From: Leptolyngbyaceae cyanobacterium T60_A2020_046
GTDB taxonomy: Bacteria > Cyanobacteriota > Cyanobacteriia > Phormidesmidales > Phormidesmidaceae
Length of the DNA stretch: 37,624 nt
Assembly (NCBI GenBank): GCA_015272155.1
Contig: JACYME010000034.1
Location: forward strand, 1 to 37,624
Direction: 5' to 3'
A model generated the notes under the pieces. The model was given only the letters and a program-made list of their open reading frames with translations. It was not told the origin of the DNA and ran no database searches. Shown here piece after piece: positions 1 through 7,838 of the stretch; positions within the stretch are counted from its first letter, which is position 1, and each line of letters opens with the position of its first letter. The translations under genes and the position numbers were made by a program.

Positions 1-98
1 CTGTTTGCACGATGACGAGATCGCCGAACGAGGGCTCTGGCCCCTCTGTTCATCTCCTCCAGGTTTGGGTACTTTAAGTCTGGCAATTGGTTCGTCAT
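1..98 (-). CDS. possible 5' part of a gene running off the window
   Basis: An open frame begins with ATG at 98 and stays open to the left edge, giving 32 full codons. It starts MTNQLPDLKYPNLEEMNRGA and is rich in Arg further on. An AGGG stretch lies 6 bases before the ATG. Only 48 bases separate it from the divergent small ORF at 147. I recognise no family, and such a short open frame could be chance, so this is a weak call. Confidence 0.25.
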   Translation of the reverse strand, partial: MTNQLPDLKYPNLEEMNRGARALVRRSRHRAN

Positions 99-146
99 GG
101 GAACCCTGCGCCAAATCGTAGAGAACTGTTGACCCAGGAGGACATT

Positions 147-221
147 ATGGATTTAGCGATCGCGGTGATCGTGTTCGGTGCGGTGCTTGTGCTGTTTACC
201 CGCGATGTCTTTAGCAGCTAG
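147..221 (+). CDS. 24-residue single-pass membrane peptide
   Basis: The ORF encodes a 24-residue peptide starting MDLAIAVIVFGAVLVLFTRD. About 16 hydrophobic residues are followed by Arg-Asp and a short tail, which fits one membrane-spanning segment. An almost ideal Shine-Dalgarno sequence, AGGAGG, ends 5 bases before the ATG, and this is the main reason for calling it real. The size matches the many tiny subunits of cyanobacterial photosystem, cytochrome b6f, NDH-1 or Kdp complexes, but it does not match any I can recall (PetG, PetL, PetM, PetN, PsbM, PsbT, PsaI, PsaM, KdpF). Function is unknown. The neighbour to the right is a convergent Fur-family gene. Confidence 0.55.
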   Translation: MDLAIAVIVFGAVLVLFTRDVFSS

Positions 222-332
222 ACTGCCCCTATGGGGAGAGCCATCTGATCTGATAGAGACACCTGAGACGACAGAACATCGATGCGATAGTGCTTTCCAA
301 ATCAGCATTAATCCGCCGTCTGTAAAAATCGC

Positions 333-372
333 CGGAAATCCCCTCAAACCAGGGTTAAGCCTGGGGCTGTTT
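333..372 (-). terminator. weak stem-loop over the Fur-family gene's stop codon
   Basis: On the minus strand CCAGG-CTTAAC-CCTGG can form a 5-bp stem that contains the TAA stop, followed by TTTG. It could be a weak terminator. The stem is short and there is no real T-run. Confidence 0.25.
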
Positions 373-804
373 CACAGCATAGAAATCAACTCGATAGTCC
401 TGAATTTTGGTGCCGGTTTGCGCTTCAATCTGCTGGATCAGGCTTTCAGGCAGCTCAACGTGGATGTCGATGATTTGATCGGTGTCGAGACAGTTGATAT
501 GGCTGTGGGAGTCGCTGATATGGCCGTAGAGCCTGCCGTCAGAGCGCTCTAGGCATTCAATAATGCCCTGCTCAGAGAGCGCCTCTAGGTTCTGGTAAAC
601 CGAGGTGTGGCCAATTTCGCGCCCCTGGCGATTCAGGCGATCGTAGATTTCCCGGGCTGACAGATGTTCCTTCGCATCCCATAACAGTTCGAGAATGTAG
701 CGACGTTGACGACTAAGACGCATGCCCAAGGCTTGACAGCGTTCTAGGGCATCTTCAAGGGAGCGAATGGGCTTAAGGGTCGCAGCTTGACCGTGCATAG
801 ACAT
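355..804 (-). CDS. Fur-family transcriptional repressor, PerR/FurC-like
   Basis: About 149 residues, the normal length for a Fur-family metal-dependent repressor. The N-terminal half is the winged-helix DNA-binding domain (RLSRQRRYILELL, then HLSAREIYDRLN and GHTSVYQNLEAL). The C-terminal half is the dimerisation and metal-sensing domain, with the His-rich stretch SDSHSHINCLD and an IDIHVELP strand. No CxxC pair of the structural zinc site is present, unlike classical Fur and Zur. Its pattern resembles the cyanobacterial peroxide-sensing PerR/FurC branch as I remember it, so a role in oxidative-stress control is inference. ATG codons at 804 and 798 are both possible. A GGAG lies 3 and 9 bases upstream of them, which slightly favours 798. 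Confidence 0.8.
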   Translation of the reverse strand: MSMHGQAATLKPIRSLEDALERCQALGMRLSRQRRYILELLWDAKEHLSAREIYDRLNRQGREIGHTSVYQNLEALSEQGIIECLERSDGRLYGHISDSHSHINCLDTDQIIDIHVELPESLIQQIEAQTGTKIQDYRVDFYAVKQPQA

Positions 805-807
805 CAA

Positions 808-1323
808 CTCCGGGCATGTTCTACAGCAGAAACGTGGGGTTTGGTCGAGACTAGGAACCGGTTAGCGAGTGTTCCGTCAGTGATTTTAGGCGAAGTCGGC
901 ACTGGCGACTGACGATGCATCAGATTTTAGGTGTCGGGAGTAAAGGATCGCTTCAGAACCGATTCGGCGGTTGGCCTGGCCAGAGGGGGATCGTGGCAAA
1001 GCCGCTGTCCTATCCTCTTGTCCTAGGGTTGCGGTACAGGATGGTGAAAAACTTGGTTTCAAAACTTGGTTTCTCAGAGGGCTAATCACGAAACTTGGGC
1101 GAAATGCCGAGGAAAAATCCGGTTTCTGTACCAATGACTTCGGGTGGAACTTTCAAGCTTTGTATCTGAGATCACACATACTGCGCTTATTCATACTCAG
1201 TACAACTTTAGCTTGTGGAAGAATGAATCGTCTACCGTCGCTGTTGTGGGGCTTTGCTGGTGTTTGAGATCGCAGCGTTTTGGCGATCGCGGGTTTCGCG
1301 TCTTCAAGATCAACCAATGATGC
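808..1323. other. 516-base intergenic region, no convincing gene
   Basis: This lies upstream of the Fur-family gene and downstream of the 563-residue secreted protein. I see no ORF with a good ribosome binding site or recognisable product. It holds a perfect tandem pair of the 13-mer AAAACTTGGTTTC (1048-1060 and 1061-1073). Around 1110-1140 there is a copy of the dispersed AAACCGG-type repeat also seen near 22100 and 26540. The Fur-family promoter must lie near 808-900, but I cannot point to clear boxes. Confidence 0.5.
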
Positions 1324-3015
1324 CTATTCGTTGGGAAACTCAAGGGTGGCTGGGGGAGGAGGTGTTTTCTGTCCATCAGCGCGGGTAGATTTTGGCGGTG
1401 TGGTGGCCCGAGTGGGTGCCCACACCTGAGAAATGGGTTCCCCGCCAGTGGATGCGGGGCTATCAACAACTGTGCTGGGCATCGCGTCTGCCTCTGTGGG
1501 CAGTGCCAGGGGGCTGGCGTCTAAGGGGTCTGGGGCAGCCAGTGTTGATACTGGGGGCAAGGGGGAAGTCTGCACGCTCGATGGCTTGACCTCTGTTTTG
1601 GCGGGTGATTCAGGGGGGGCAAGGTCAGCCTCAGTCTCAGGGGCTAGTTCTCTGCTGGGGGTGGCTTCTGTGTCAAGCCCTGCGGCGGTGTCGAGGGATG
1701 CTGCTGTGCTGGAGGCGCGATCGCGCGCAGGGGAAGATAGCGGGAGAAGTTGGGCTTGGGCCGCGATCGCGCCAGGGCTAGGAATCTGCTCGGGATGGGC
1801 GGGTGCAAGGCTGAGATCGACGCCGATGGGGGCGAGGGGTTGGGCCGCAGCAGTCGGTGAGATCGCAATGGCCTGATCTGGCGGAGTCGGGGCTTCGGCA
1901 ACAGGAACCTCAGGCGCGAGCAGCCCCGTTTGTTGAGCGGCATCCAGCGCCCGCGCGATCGCCTGGGCCCGCCGCTCCTGATCGCGACTGATGCCGTGGA
2001 CGGTATTGCCTAGTCCGGGGGCGTTCCATCGCTGAGTGTCTGGATCAAGGAAGGATCGCGTCCGCGCCCAGACGATGGCGTCAAGACCTTCCATGTGGTG
2101 GCCGTGGGCTTGGGCCAACCAGTCGATATACCCCCCGCGATCGAGGGCGGCGAGGGGGGCTTGGTTGGCGAGGTCAATGCCGTTCAGCAATTCCTCTAGG
2201 GTGAGGGTAATGCCCTTGGCGGCGGCGTTTTTCTGGAGTTGTTCCGTTTGCGATCGCAGGCGGGCGAGCTGTTTGGCATCCGCCTCTTCTGGGGAATTAG
2301 CTCCATGCTGATAGGAAAATGACCCGAGGTTCCACACCCTGTTCCCTGGATCGGTATGGCCAAAGTAGGCTGGCGTGCGATGGCCTTCGGGGGTGCGGGT
2401 GCCTTCTGCACTCCCCACGGCCCTCGCCACAACGGAATCTGCCCCCCCTTGGAACAGATGGCTGGCATCAATGCCCTGAATGCCCTGAACGGCGGCACTT
2501 TGGAACGGAGTTGCGATCAGCTTGGCAGGGGCAGCCTCTGGGGCAGGGTGCTGGGCCACCACGCTGGGTGCAACCTCGAAGGTGAGCCCCAGGGCTTCGG
2601 CTTCACGAACAGCAGTGCTGACCTCAGTGTGGGGCTGGGCTGAGGGCAGTTCTAGGGCCGGCGCGATCGCGGTAACCGTTGCTTCATCTACGGGGGGCGG
2701 CTTGGGCAAAAACTGTTGGGCTGGGGTTTCGGGGCTAAGGGCGATCGCTGGCCCGCCCCCATAGACCCCGGCAGGGGGATTGCTCATCGCCGACGCAAGG
2801 GGCGGATGGGCTGCTGAGCCCGGCACAGGCAGCGGCGCATTGGGGATGGGAACAACGGCTTGGGGGGGCTCGGGGGCAGGCTGGGGTTCCGCAACGCGAT
2901 CGCGCGTTGGTAGATCAAAGCTCAGGGCAACGGGCTCACTGGCCCGCGCGCCCGCGCCAATGCCAACGGTGACGGCGAGGGTTCCAAGGGTGATGAGGGC
3001 ACGGTAGGTGGGCAT
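1324..3015 (-). CDS. secreted low-complexity protein with a conserved core
   Basis: A 563-residue protein with an N-terminal signal peptide (MPTYRALITLGTLAVTVGIG, then ARA-S). Proline- and alanine-rich linkers follow on both sides of a central compact region at about residues 200-365. That core carries GTRTPEGHRTPAYFGHTDPG, WNLGSFSYQHGA, LEELLNGIDLANQAPLAAL, and SRDQERRAQAIARALDAA. The core reads like a conserved cyanobacterial domain of unknown function; I could not link it to an enzyme. The linkers suggest that it is tethered in or crosses the periplasm or wall. It is the last gene of a leftward cluster of four envelope proteins, 52 bases after its neighbour. Confidence 0.65.
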   Translation of the reverse strand: MPTYRALITLGTLAVTVGIGAGARASEPVALSFDLPTRDRVAEPQPAPEPPQAVVPIPNAPLPVPGSAAHPPLASAMSNPPAGVYGGGPAIALSPETPAQQFLPKPPPVDEATVTAIAPALELPSAQPHTEVSTAVREAEALGLTFEVAPSVVAQHPAPEAAPAKLIATPFQSAAVQGIQGIDASHLFQGGADSVVARAVGSAEGTRTPEGHRTPAYFGHTDPGNRVWNLGSFSYQHGANSPEEADAKQLARLRSQTEQLQKNAAAKGITLTLEELLNGIDLANQAPLAALDRGGYIDWLAQAHGHHMEGLDAIVWARTRSFLDPDTQRWNAPGLGNTVHGISRDQERRAQAIARALDAAQQTGLLAPEVPVAEAPTPPDQAIAISPTAAAQPLAPIGVDLSLAPAHPEQIPSPGAIAAQAQLLPLSSPARDRASSTAASLDTAAGLDTEATPSRELAPETEADLAPPESPAKTEVKPSSVQTSPLPPVSTLAAPDPLDASPLALPTEADAMPSTVVDSPASTGGEPISQVWAPTRATTPPKSTRADGQKTPPPPATLEFPNE

Positions 3016-3067
3016 CGCTTAACACACAACGCAGGATGAAGACTCAAGGGACACAATGGGCAATTGC

Positions 3068-3613
3068 TCAGCGGGGGGCAGGCACCAGCGATCGCTCCAG
3101 CACCATTTCAGACGGCTCGACGATGACCCACGTCCCCTCTGGCTGGCGGCGCAGGGTGGCAAAGTGGAGAAACTTGGCACGACCGACGCGATCGCCCGCT
3201 GCAACCGAACCCAACCGGGGCTGACGCAGCCCACAAAAGCGAAACAGATAAGCCGGCACTTCGGGGGAGGAGAAAAAGACACAGTCTGTCCCAGAGGCAG
3301 CTTGTTCGACCTCTCCGGTAAAGGGAGCGCGCACCACCGCCCCATCGGTCTGAATCGTGATGTCGCCGAGACTCGCAGCCACGCGATAGCCCGCGACCTG
3401 ATCCCCAGCTTCCAGTTCCCAGGTTTGATCGATGGCGACATGGCGGGGGTTAGCGATCGCTGACTCTCGGCAGGCCGACAGACCAGAACCCAGGCCCAGC
3501 AACGCAGACAAGAGCAGCCCCCGCCGTAGCCAATATGCCCACCGCTGCCGCCAACGGTGCCCGGACCAAGACAACGTGCCCACCCTACTCAAAATTGAAG
3601 CGATAGCCAGCAT
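3068..3613 (-). CDS. putative lipoprotein with a hairpin-like C-terminal domain
   Basis: 181 residues. After an Arg/Trp-rich N-terminus comes a hydrophobic segment ending in a lipobox-like LSAC (GLGSGLSACRES), so the mature protein is probably a lipoprotein starting at that Cys. The rest contains VRAPFTGEVEQA, CVFFSSPEVPAYLFRFCG, GDRVGRAKFLHFATLR and GTWVIVEPS. This beta-rich pattern is reminiscent of degenerate M23 or lipoyl-like folds, but with no visible catalytic His/Asp set. The chosen ATG overlaps the upstream gene by 29 bases. A GTG at residue 11 is an alternative. Function unknown. Confidence 0.65.
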   Translation of the reverse strand: MLAIASILSRVGTLSWSGHRWRQRWAYWLRRGLLLSALLGLGSGLSACRESAIANPRHVAIDQTWELEAGDQVAGYRVAASLGDITIQTDGAVVRAPFTGEVEQAASGTDCVFFSSPEVPAYLFRFCGLRQPRLGSVAAGDRVGRAKFLHFATLRRQPEGTWVIVEPSEMVLERSLVPAPR

Positions 3614-4013
3614 ATTCGTCGTTCTCGTAGAGAATTACGAGCTGAGTTTTGGGGTCAAATTCCAAGGGGTAGGCTTCGCGCTCGGCCTGAACGCCCGATC
3701 TCACATTGATCTGCGGCAGCGTGCAGTAGGGCTCGGCGACAATTTCACGCACCCGTGCCTTGGTGTCGCGCTCAGGGATGGTTAGCAACTGGGCCAACTG
3801 CTCCCGCGAAAGTGTGGCGCTGGTTTGCACGATCGCTTCGCAGTTTTGCGCAGCACTGGGCGTCTGCGATCGCGACCACCAGGCCCGCATATTTTGAAAG
3901 TCCAGCAGCACCATTGCCGCCACCACCACCACACCCCCCGCAATTAGGGACTTTGTGGGCGACGGGGCTGGAGAGGGTGACTGCAACGGCAGTGGTGAGG
4001 GGGCTTGAGTCAT
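3585..4013 (-). CDS. membrane-anchored protein of unknown function
   Basis: 142 residues. A Pro/Ser-rich cytoplasmic N-terminus is followed by one transmembrane helix (LIAGGVVVVAAMVLLDF, about residues 23-39) and an external domain. That domain contains LSREQLAQLLTIPERDTKARVR and ends LVILYENDEYAGYRFNFE. A GGAGGT ribosome binding site 5 bases before the ATG supports the start. The gene overlaps the following lipoprotein gene, which suggests co-transcription. It reads like a conserved cyanobacterial hypothetical protein; I do not know its role. Confidence 0.7.
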   Translation of the reverse strand: MTQAPSPLPLQSPSPAPSPTKSLIAGGVVVVAAMVLLDFQNMRAWWSRSQTPSAAQNCEAIVQTSATLSREQLAQLLTIPERDTKARVREIVAEPYCTLPQINVRSGVQAEREAYPLEFDPKTQLVILYENDEYAGYRFNFE

Positions 4014-4124
4014 GACTGACCTCCGGTAAAAACATTCAGCAAGCAGGAAACAAGGATGTAATGCGCCACCCGTGTCGAGAGTAGGGACGCTTCACACCGG
4101 GCCGCAGGGTGCAGCCGAGGCAGG

Positions 4125-5081
4125 TTAGAGATGCCCCCCCAAGACCAGCCCCAGCAGCGCGAGCCCAACGCGGCTCACCAAGCCGATATCCATGCGTGGG
4201 GTGATCATCAGTCGATATAGGCTGTAGGCCACCGCAGCGATAACTCCGCCCACAAACAGCGGCCAAAGGCTGGGGGCAGCGGCCAGCAAGAGTTCAATCC
4301 CTTGGCGGGCAATGAGTCCACCCCCAAGCCATAGGCAAATGTCGAGGGGGGTGAGCCGAGATCGCCGCTCTAGGGTTCGGGTCATGGCCTGACCTAGCGC
4401 TGCCAGTGCCGCCAGTGGTTCAGCGATGAGGGTTTGCCAACCCTGATGGGACGCGGCAGCATGGCGCGATCGCGCCAATTCTCGTTCGCGTAGGGTCTGG
4501 GCCGTCTGGGTTGCATCCCGTTCGTCGGCGTACAGATCCACGATGCCCTGGGACAAAATCAGCGCCCCCGCGTTGTCTTGCACCACTTGGGACAGCACTG
4601 CTTCATCCATACGACAGAATTGCTCAACGTGCCAGCCGTAGGCGTTGTTGCCTCGGTGCAGGCTGAGGTCAATGCGATCGCGAATCCGCTTGAATTCTTG
4701 AATGGCAAGGGCTTGTTGATAGGCAAGGTCGTTAATTTTGCTGGCTTGGCTGCGGAGCCGCTGCAAATGTAGCGCGACATCCCGGGGCAACGCGGGCGGC
4801 TGAGGCTCTGGCTCTGGTGGGGCAACGGGGGCAACGATACCGCCCCCCAAGCCAGGGGCTGCCGCCGCCCGAACCGCAGTCGTTCGTTGCTGCAAAGACG
4901 CAACGGTGGCTGCCAATTCCTCGGGGCTCATTGCGGCATCCGTCGCCGGGGCTGCAACGGCGGGCGATCGCGGAGCCTCCCACAGCAGTTCCATCCCCTC
5001 ATGGACCGTTTCCTCCGCCGCTTGCACCGAGGCTAAAAATTGTTCCCGTAGAGCGCTGATGTTCAAGTCTGACTGAGTCAT
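4125..5081 (-). CDS. coiled-coil protein with C-terminal membrane helices
   Basis: 318 residues from the ATG at 5081. An upstream ATG at 5120 would add 13 hydrophobic residues with no ribosome binding site. Residues 1-90 are acidic and Ala/Pro-rich. The middle is helical (DVALHLQRLRSQASKINDLA, then IQEFKRIRDRIDLSLHRG). The C-terminus has two or three membrane helices (ICLWLGGGLIARQGIELLLAA, LFVGGVIAAVAYSLYRLMI, VGLALLGLVLGG). It heads the leftward envelope cluster. No recognised domain; a conserved cyanobacterial protein of unknown function is the best description. Confidence 0.6.
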   Translation of the reverse strand: MTQSDLNISALREQFLASVQAAEETVHEGMELLWEAPRSPAVAAPATDAAMSPEELAATVASLQQRTTAVRAAAAPGLGGGIVAPVAPPEPEPQPPALPRDVALHLQRLRSQASKINDLAYQQALAIQEFKRIRDRIDLSLHRGNNAYGWHVEQFCRMDEAVLSQVVQDNAGALILSQGIVDLYADERDATQTAQTLRERELARSRHAAASHQGWQTLIAEPLAALAALGQAMTRTLERRSRLTPLDICLWLGGGLIARQGIELLLAAAPSLWPLFVGGVIAAVAYSLYRLMITPRMDIGLVSRVGLALLGLVLGGHL

Positions 5082-5120
5082 GGGGGCCACCACACAAATC
5101 AAAAGGATGCATGAAATCAA

Positions 5121-5386
5121 GACTAATACAAGTGTACTATATAGAGGTGAAAATGCAAGGGTTTGGGGGCGATCGCCCCCAAAAGTTAGATTTTTTGTGG
5201 GAGGGCAGCGTCTAAACCCACCCCTCCGAGGGAGGACAGGCTCGCGATTTGTGGGGCTGGGCGGGCCAGGTGTCGCTGCGATCGCCCCGTTCGCTGTCGG
5301 GAATACTGCGAATCAGCAGGGCTCAAATCCAGCGGACGAGCGTCCCTTGGCCCAGCACGCCGATTTCATTCATCCCCGAGACACTG
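5121..5386. promoter_or_regulatory. divergent intergenic region with an extended HIP1 palindrome
   Basis: This region separates the leftward cluster from the permease gene. It holds the TACTAT/TATAGA-like AT-rich stretch near 5137-5146 and a perfect 22-base palindrome at 5162-5183, in which CGATCG is flanked by five G and five C and then TTT/AAA. The palindrome is followed by an AT-rich TTAGATTTTTTG. Either a terminator or an operator is possible. Confidence 0.35.
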
Positions 5387-6232
5387 ATGTTCAATCCCTT
5401 TCGTATTCCCATACCCCAAGCATTGCGCTATCGTGCGCCGCGATCGCGGTCAGGTAATTTCGCCACTGCCCCGCGATCGCCCTCTTGTCCGTACCACATC
5501 CTGATGGCGGCGGTGATGGGCGGGCAGGTCTTGATGCGCGTGTTGCGGGGGCGAGTTCAGCGCCAGCGCGTCATGGATCACATGGTCGCGGCTGGGCCCG
5601 GCTCCCTGACGCCCGTACTGATGACCAACCTGTTTGCGGGCATGATTTTCTCCATTCAAACGGCACGAGAAATGGCCCGCTATGGCGTGATGCATGCTCT
5701 CGGCGGAGCCTTTGCCCTGGGATTTTGCCGCGAGCTTGCACCGATTTTGACGGCGGCGATTTTGGCTGGGCAGGTGGGGTCAGCCTTTGCCGCCGAAATC
5801 GGCAGCATGAAAATCACTGAGCAAATTGATGCGCTTAAGGTCTTGCGCACCGACCCCATTGACTATCTGGTGGTGCCTCGGGTGTTGGCCTGCTGCATTA
5901 TGCTGCCGATGTTGACGATGATGGGGCTGGTGTTGGGGGTGGGCGGCGGCGTTTTGGTGGCGCAGGTGCTCTATGGATTGTCGCCTGCCATCTTTTTGGA
6001 ATCAGTGCAGACGTTACTGGAACCCGCAGACTTGTTGGCGGTGTTAATCAAAGCGGTAATTTTTGGCGCGATGATTGCCCTCGCAGGCTGCACTTGGGGA
6101 CTGACGACAACCTGTAGCAAAGGTTTGGGACGTTCGGCCACGTCCGCTGTGGTGACGACTTGGGTGCTGCTGTTTGTGGTGGATTTTTGCATCACTGTCG
6201 TCATGTTTCATGGCATCGCGATCGCCCATTAA
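5387..6232 (+). CDS. MlaE/TGD1-type ABC lipid transporter permease
   Basis: 281 residues, close to the usual 250-270 of MlaE family permeases. The diagnostic central block is clear: LGFCRELAPILTAAILAGQV, then GSAFAAEIGSMKITEQIDAL and VLRTDPIDYLVVPRVLA. It is followed by membrane helices ending WVLLFVVDFCITVVMFHG. In Gram-negative bacteria these permeases move phospholipids between membranes with an ATPase and an MCE substrate-binding protein; the chloroplast homologue is TGD1. The ATPase and MCE genes are not next to it here. The frame is open back to 5249, but ATG 5387 (MFNPFRIP) fits the family length. No strong ribosome binding site is visible. Confidence 0.88.
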   Translation: MFNPFRIPIPQALRYRAPRSRSGNFATAPRSPSCPYHILMAAVMGGQVLMRVLRGRVQRQRVMDHMVAAGPGSLTPVLMTNLFAGMIFSIQTAREMARYGVMHALGGAFALGFCRELAPILTAAILAGQVGSAFAAEIGSMKITEQIDALKVLRTDPIDYLVVPRVLACCIMLPMLTMMGLVLGVGGGVLVAQVLYGLSPAIFLESVQTLLEPADLLAVLIKAVIFGAMIALAGCTWGLTTTCSKGLGRSATSAVVTTWVLLFVVDFCITVVMFHGIAIAH

Positions 6233-6262
6233 TCAACCCATTACTTCCCGTTGAGCGGAAGA

Positions 6263-6838
6263 TTACGCGATCGCGACCTCGTCCTCCACCACCAGCGACA
6301 AATCCTCTTGGTACGTTCCATCCGACATCAACGCCCCCACGAGGCTCGCTCCATCTAAAATCGTATGACGCAAAATGGCCCCGCGCAAATCAGCGCCCCG
6401 GAGATTTGCGCCCCGCAGGTTTGCCCCGCACAGATTGGCATGGCGGAGATTCACCCCATTCAACTGCGTGCTGCCTAGACACGCATCCTGGAGGTCAGCC
6501 TCACTCAGATCTGCACCCACCAATTGTCCGCCGCTGAGCAGCACCCGCTGCAAATTGGCACGGTGCAGGTTTGCGCGCAGCAGGTCAGCTCCCATGAGAT
6601 TGGTGCCAATGAGTTGGCTGCCCACTAGCCTGGCGCGAATCAAATCCGCCCCAGGCATAAAGGCGTGGCTGAGATTAGCTTGCTGCATCTGGGCATCAAT
6701 CAGACAAATGAAAGGCAACTGGGCGTGGCGCAGATCGGCAGCAACCAAGTGAAGATCGTGAAACGTCGTCTCGCCCGCCTGAAACCGCTGCATCAGGCGG
6801 GCAACGGCGGCGGCGGCGACAGCGGGGGAAACATGCAT
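6263..6838 (-). CDS. pentapeptide-repeat protein
   Basis: About 191 residues from ATG 6838. From about residue 35 onward it is built of A(D/N)LxX pentapeptides, for example ADLIRARLVGSQLIGTNLMG, ANLCGANLRGANLRGADLRG and AILRHTILDGASLVGA. Such repeats fold as a right-handed quadrilateral beta helix. An N-terminal helical cap (VAAAAVARLMQRFQAGETTF) resembles the short cyanobacterial caps that precede these repeats. The frame is open further upstream, but that part is Arg/Pro-rich and looks non-coding. No ribosome binding site clearly picks the start. Biochemical role unknown. Confidence 0.8.
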   Translation of the reverse strand: MHVSPAVAAAAVARLMQRFQAGETTFHDLHLVAADLRHAQLPFICLIDAQMQQANLSHAFMPGADLIRARLVGSQLIGTNLMGADLLRANLHRANLQRVLLSGGQLVGADLSEADLQDACLGSTQLNGVNLRHANLCGANLRGANLRGADLRGAILRHTILDGASLVGALMSDGTYQEDLSLVVEDEVAIA

Positions 6839-7244
6839 GGGGGCACCGATTCCATTCAAAACAACCAAGGACAGTCTGAAACAGCCAACGAGAAACCCCA
6901 CCCACCGCTGACGCCACGGCCGCAGCAATGGGTGTGCCGGCCGTATAGGGCCAACGGGGAAGGAAGGCCTAGGATGCGGAGATAACTTCCTGTATGTGAG
7001 CGCTAAATGTGAGGCAGGATCGCGGCTCCGGCCAAGGTTTCCCAAACCTACGTCATCGCGGGAAGCTGTTGGGAACCGGGGGAATGGCACGGCGATCGTG
7101 AACCCACAGGGCCAGATTCCGTGAACCGACTGCTACAAACTTGGTAGACACAAAACTCACTCCGCCATCACCACCGCCCGACCTGAGGAGAGGGTAAACG
7201 CTGCACGGCGTCAAAGAACGGGAGCAGTTGACGATCAGAATGCT
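6839..7244. other. 406-base intergenic region, nothing convincing
   Basis: It lies upstream of the pentapeptide-repeat gene and downstream of the methyltransferase gene, both leftward. Open frames exist but are Arg/Pro-rich with no ribosome binding sites. I see no clear promoter, terminator or repeat. Confidence 0.4.
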
Positions 7245-7829
7245 TTAGTCAAAATTGTAGGGCTGATAGGAAGGTTTCAGTAATTTCTCGGAAAAATCTT
7301 CAAGGTCAGGCATCCCCCGCTGGGATGATACCCCGCGATCGCCCGTATCCTCCCCTGACGATTTCCCAATGACCCATAGATATAGCGTGGACTCCTCTTC
7401 CGAGGGTTCGAGCTTGAGAACTTGAGTCGGCGGCCAATCGCCCATATCAAACTGATGAGACACCACCCGACAACCGGGTGACAACTCAGCCCAAAGTCGG
7501 GGGCGCAGTCGCAAGTTGAGGTGTGGCAAAAGATACAGGGCGACAACGGTAGCATCGTGAAATGAGGTGTCGTAGAGGTTGCCTTGCCGAAACTGGAGGC
7601 GATCGCAGACGCCTGCTGCCGCTGCTGCTGCGGTTGCCTGGGCAATGCGATTTGGGTCAATATCAATCCCTACGCCCCGCGTGCCCCAGCGCTGGGCCGC
7701 CCGGATCAGCAGCCGCCCATCTCCACAACCCAAGTCATACAGCACATCACGGGGGCCAACTTGGGCGAGGTCTAACATGGCCTCAACGGCATCCTCGGGG
7801 GTCGGAATGTAAGCAATATCAGGTCGCAT
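7245..7829 (-). CDS. class I SAM-dependent methyltransferase
   Basis: 194 residues. Motif I is DVLYDLGCGDGRLLI (about residues 29-43), the glycine-rich SAM-binding loop. GVGIDIDPNRIAQA supplies the acidic residue for the ribose. VALYLLPHLNLRLRPRL and SPGCRVVSHQFDMGDWPP follow as the later core strands. The small size and the cyanobacterial type of sequence give no hint of substrate. It lies 9 bases after the membrane-anchored gene and is probably co-transcribed with it. The frame is unbroken and the start is the only sensible ATG. Confidence 0.85.
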   Translation of the reverse strand: MRPDIAYIPTPEDAVEAMLDLAQVGPRDVLYDLGCGDGRLLIRAAQRWGTRGVGIDIDPNRIAQATAAAAAAGVCDRLQFRQGNLYDTSFHDATVVALYLLPHLNLRLRPRLWAELSPGCRVVSHQFDMGDWPPTQVLKLEPSEEESTLYLWVIGKSSGEDTGDRGVSSQRGMPDLEDFSEKLLKPSYQPYNFD

Positions 7830-7838
7830 GGTGCCCCG

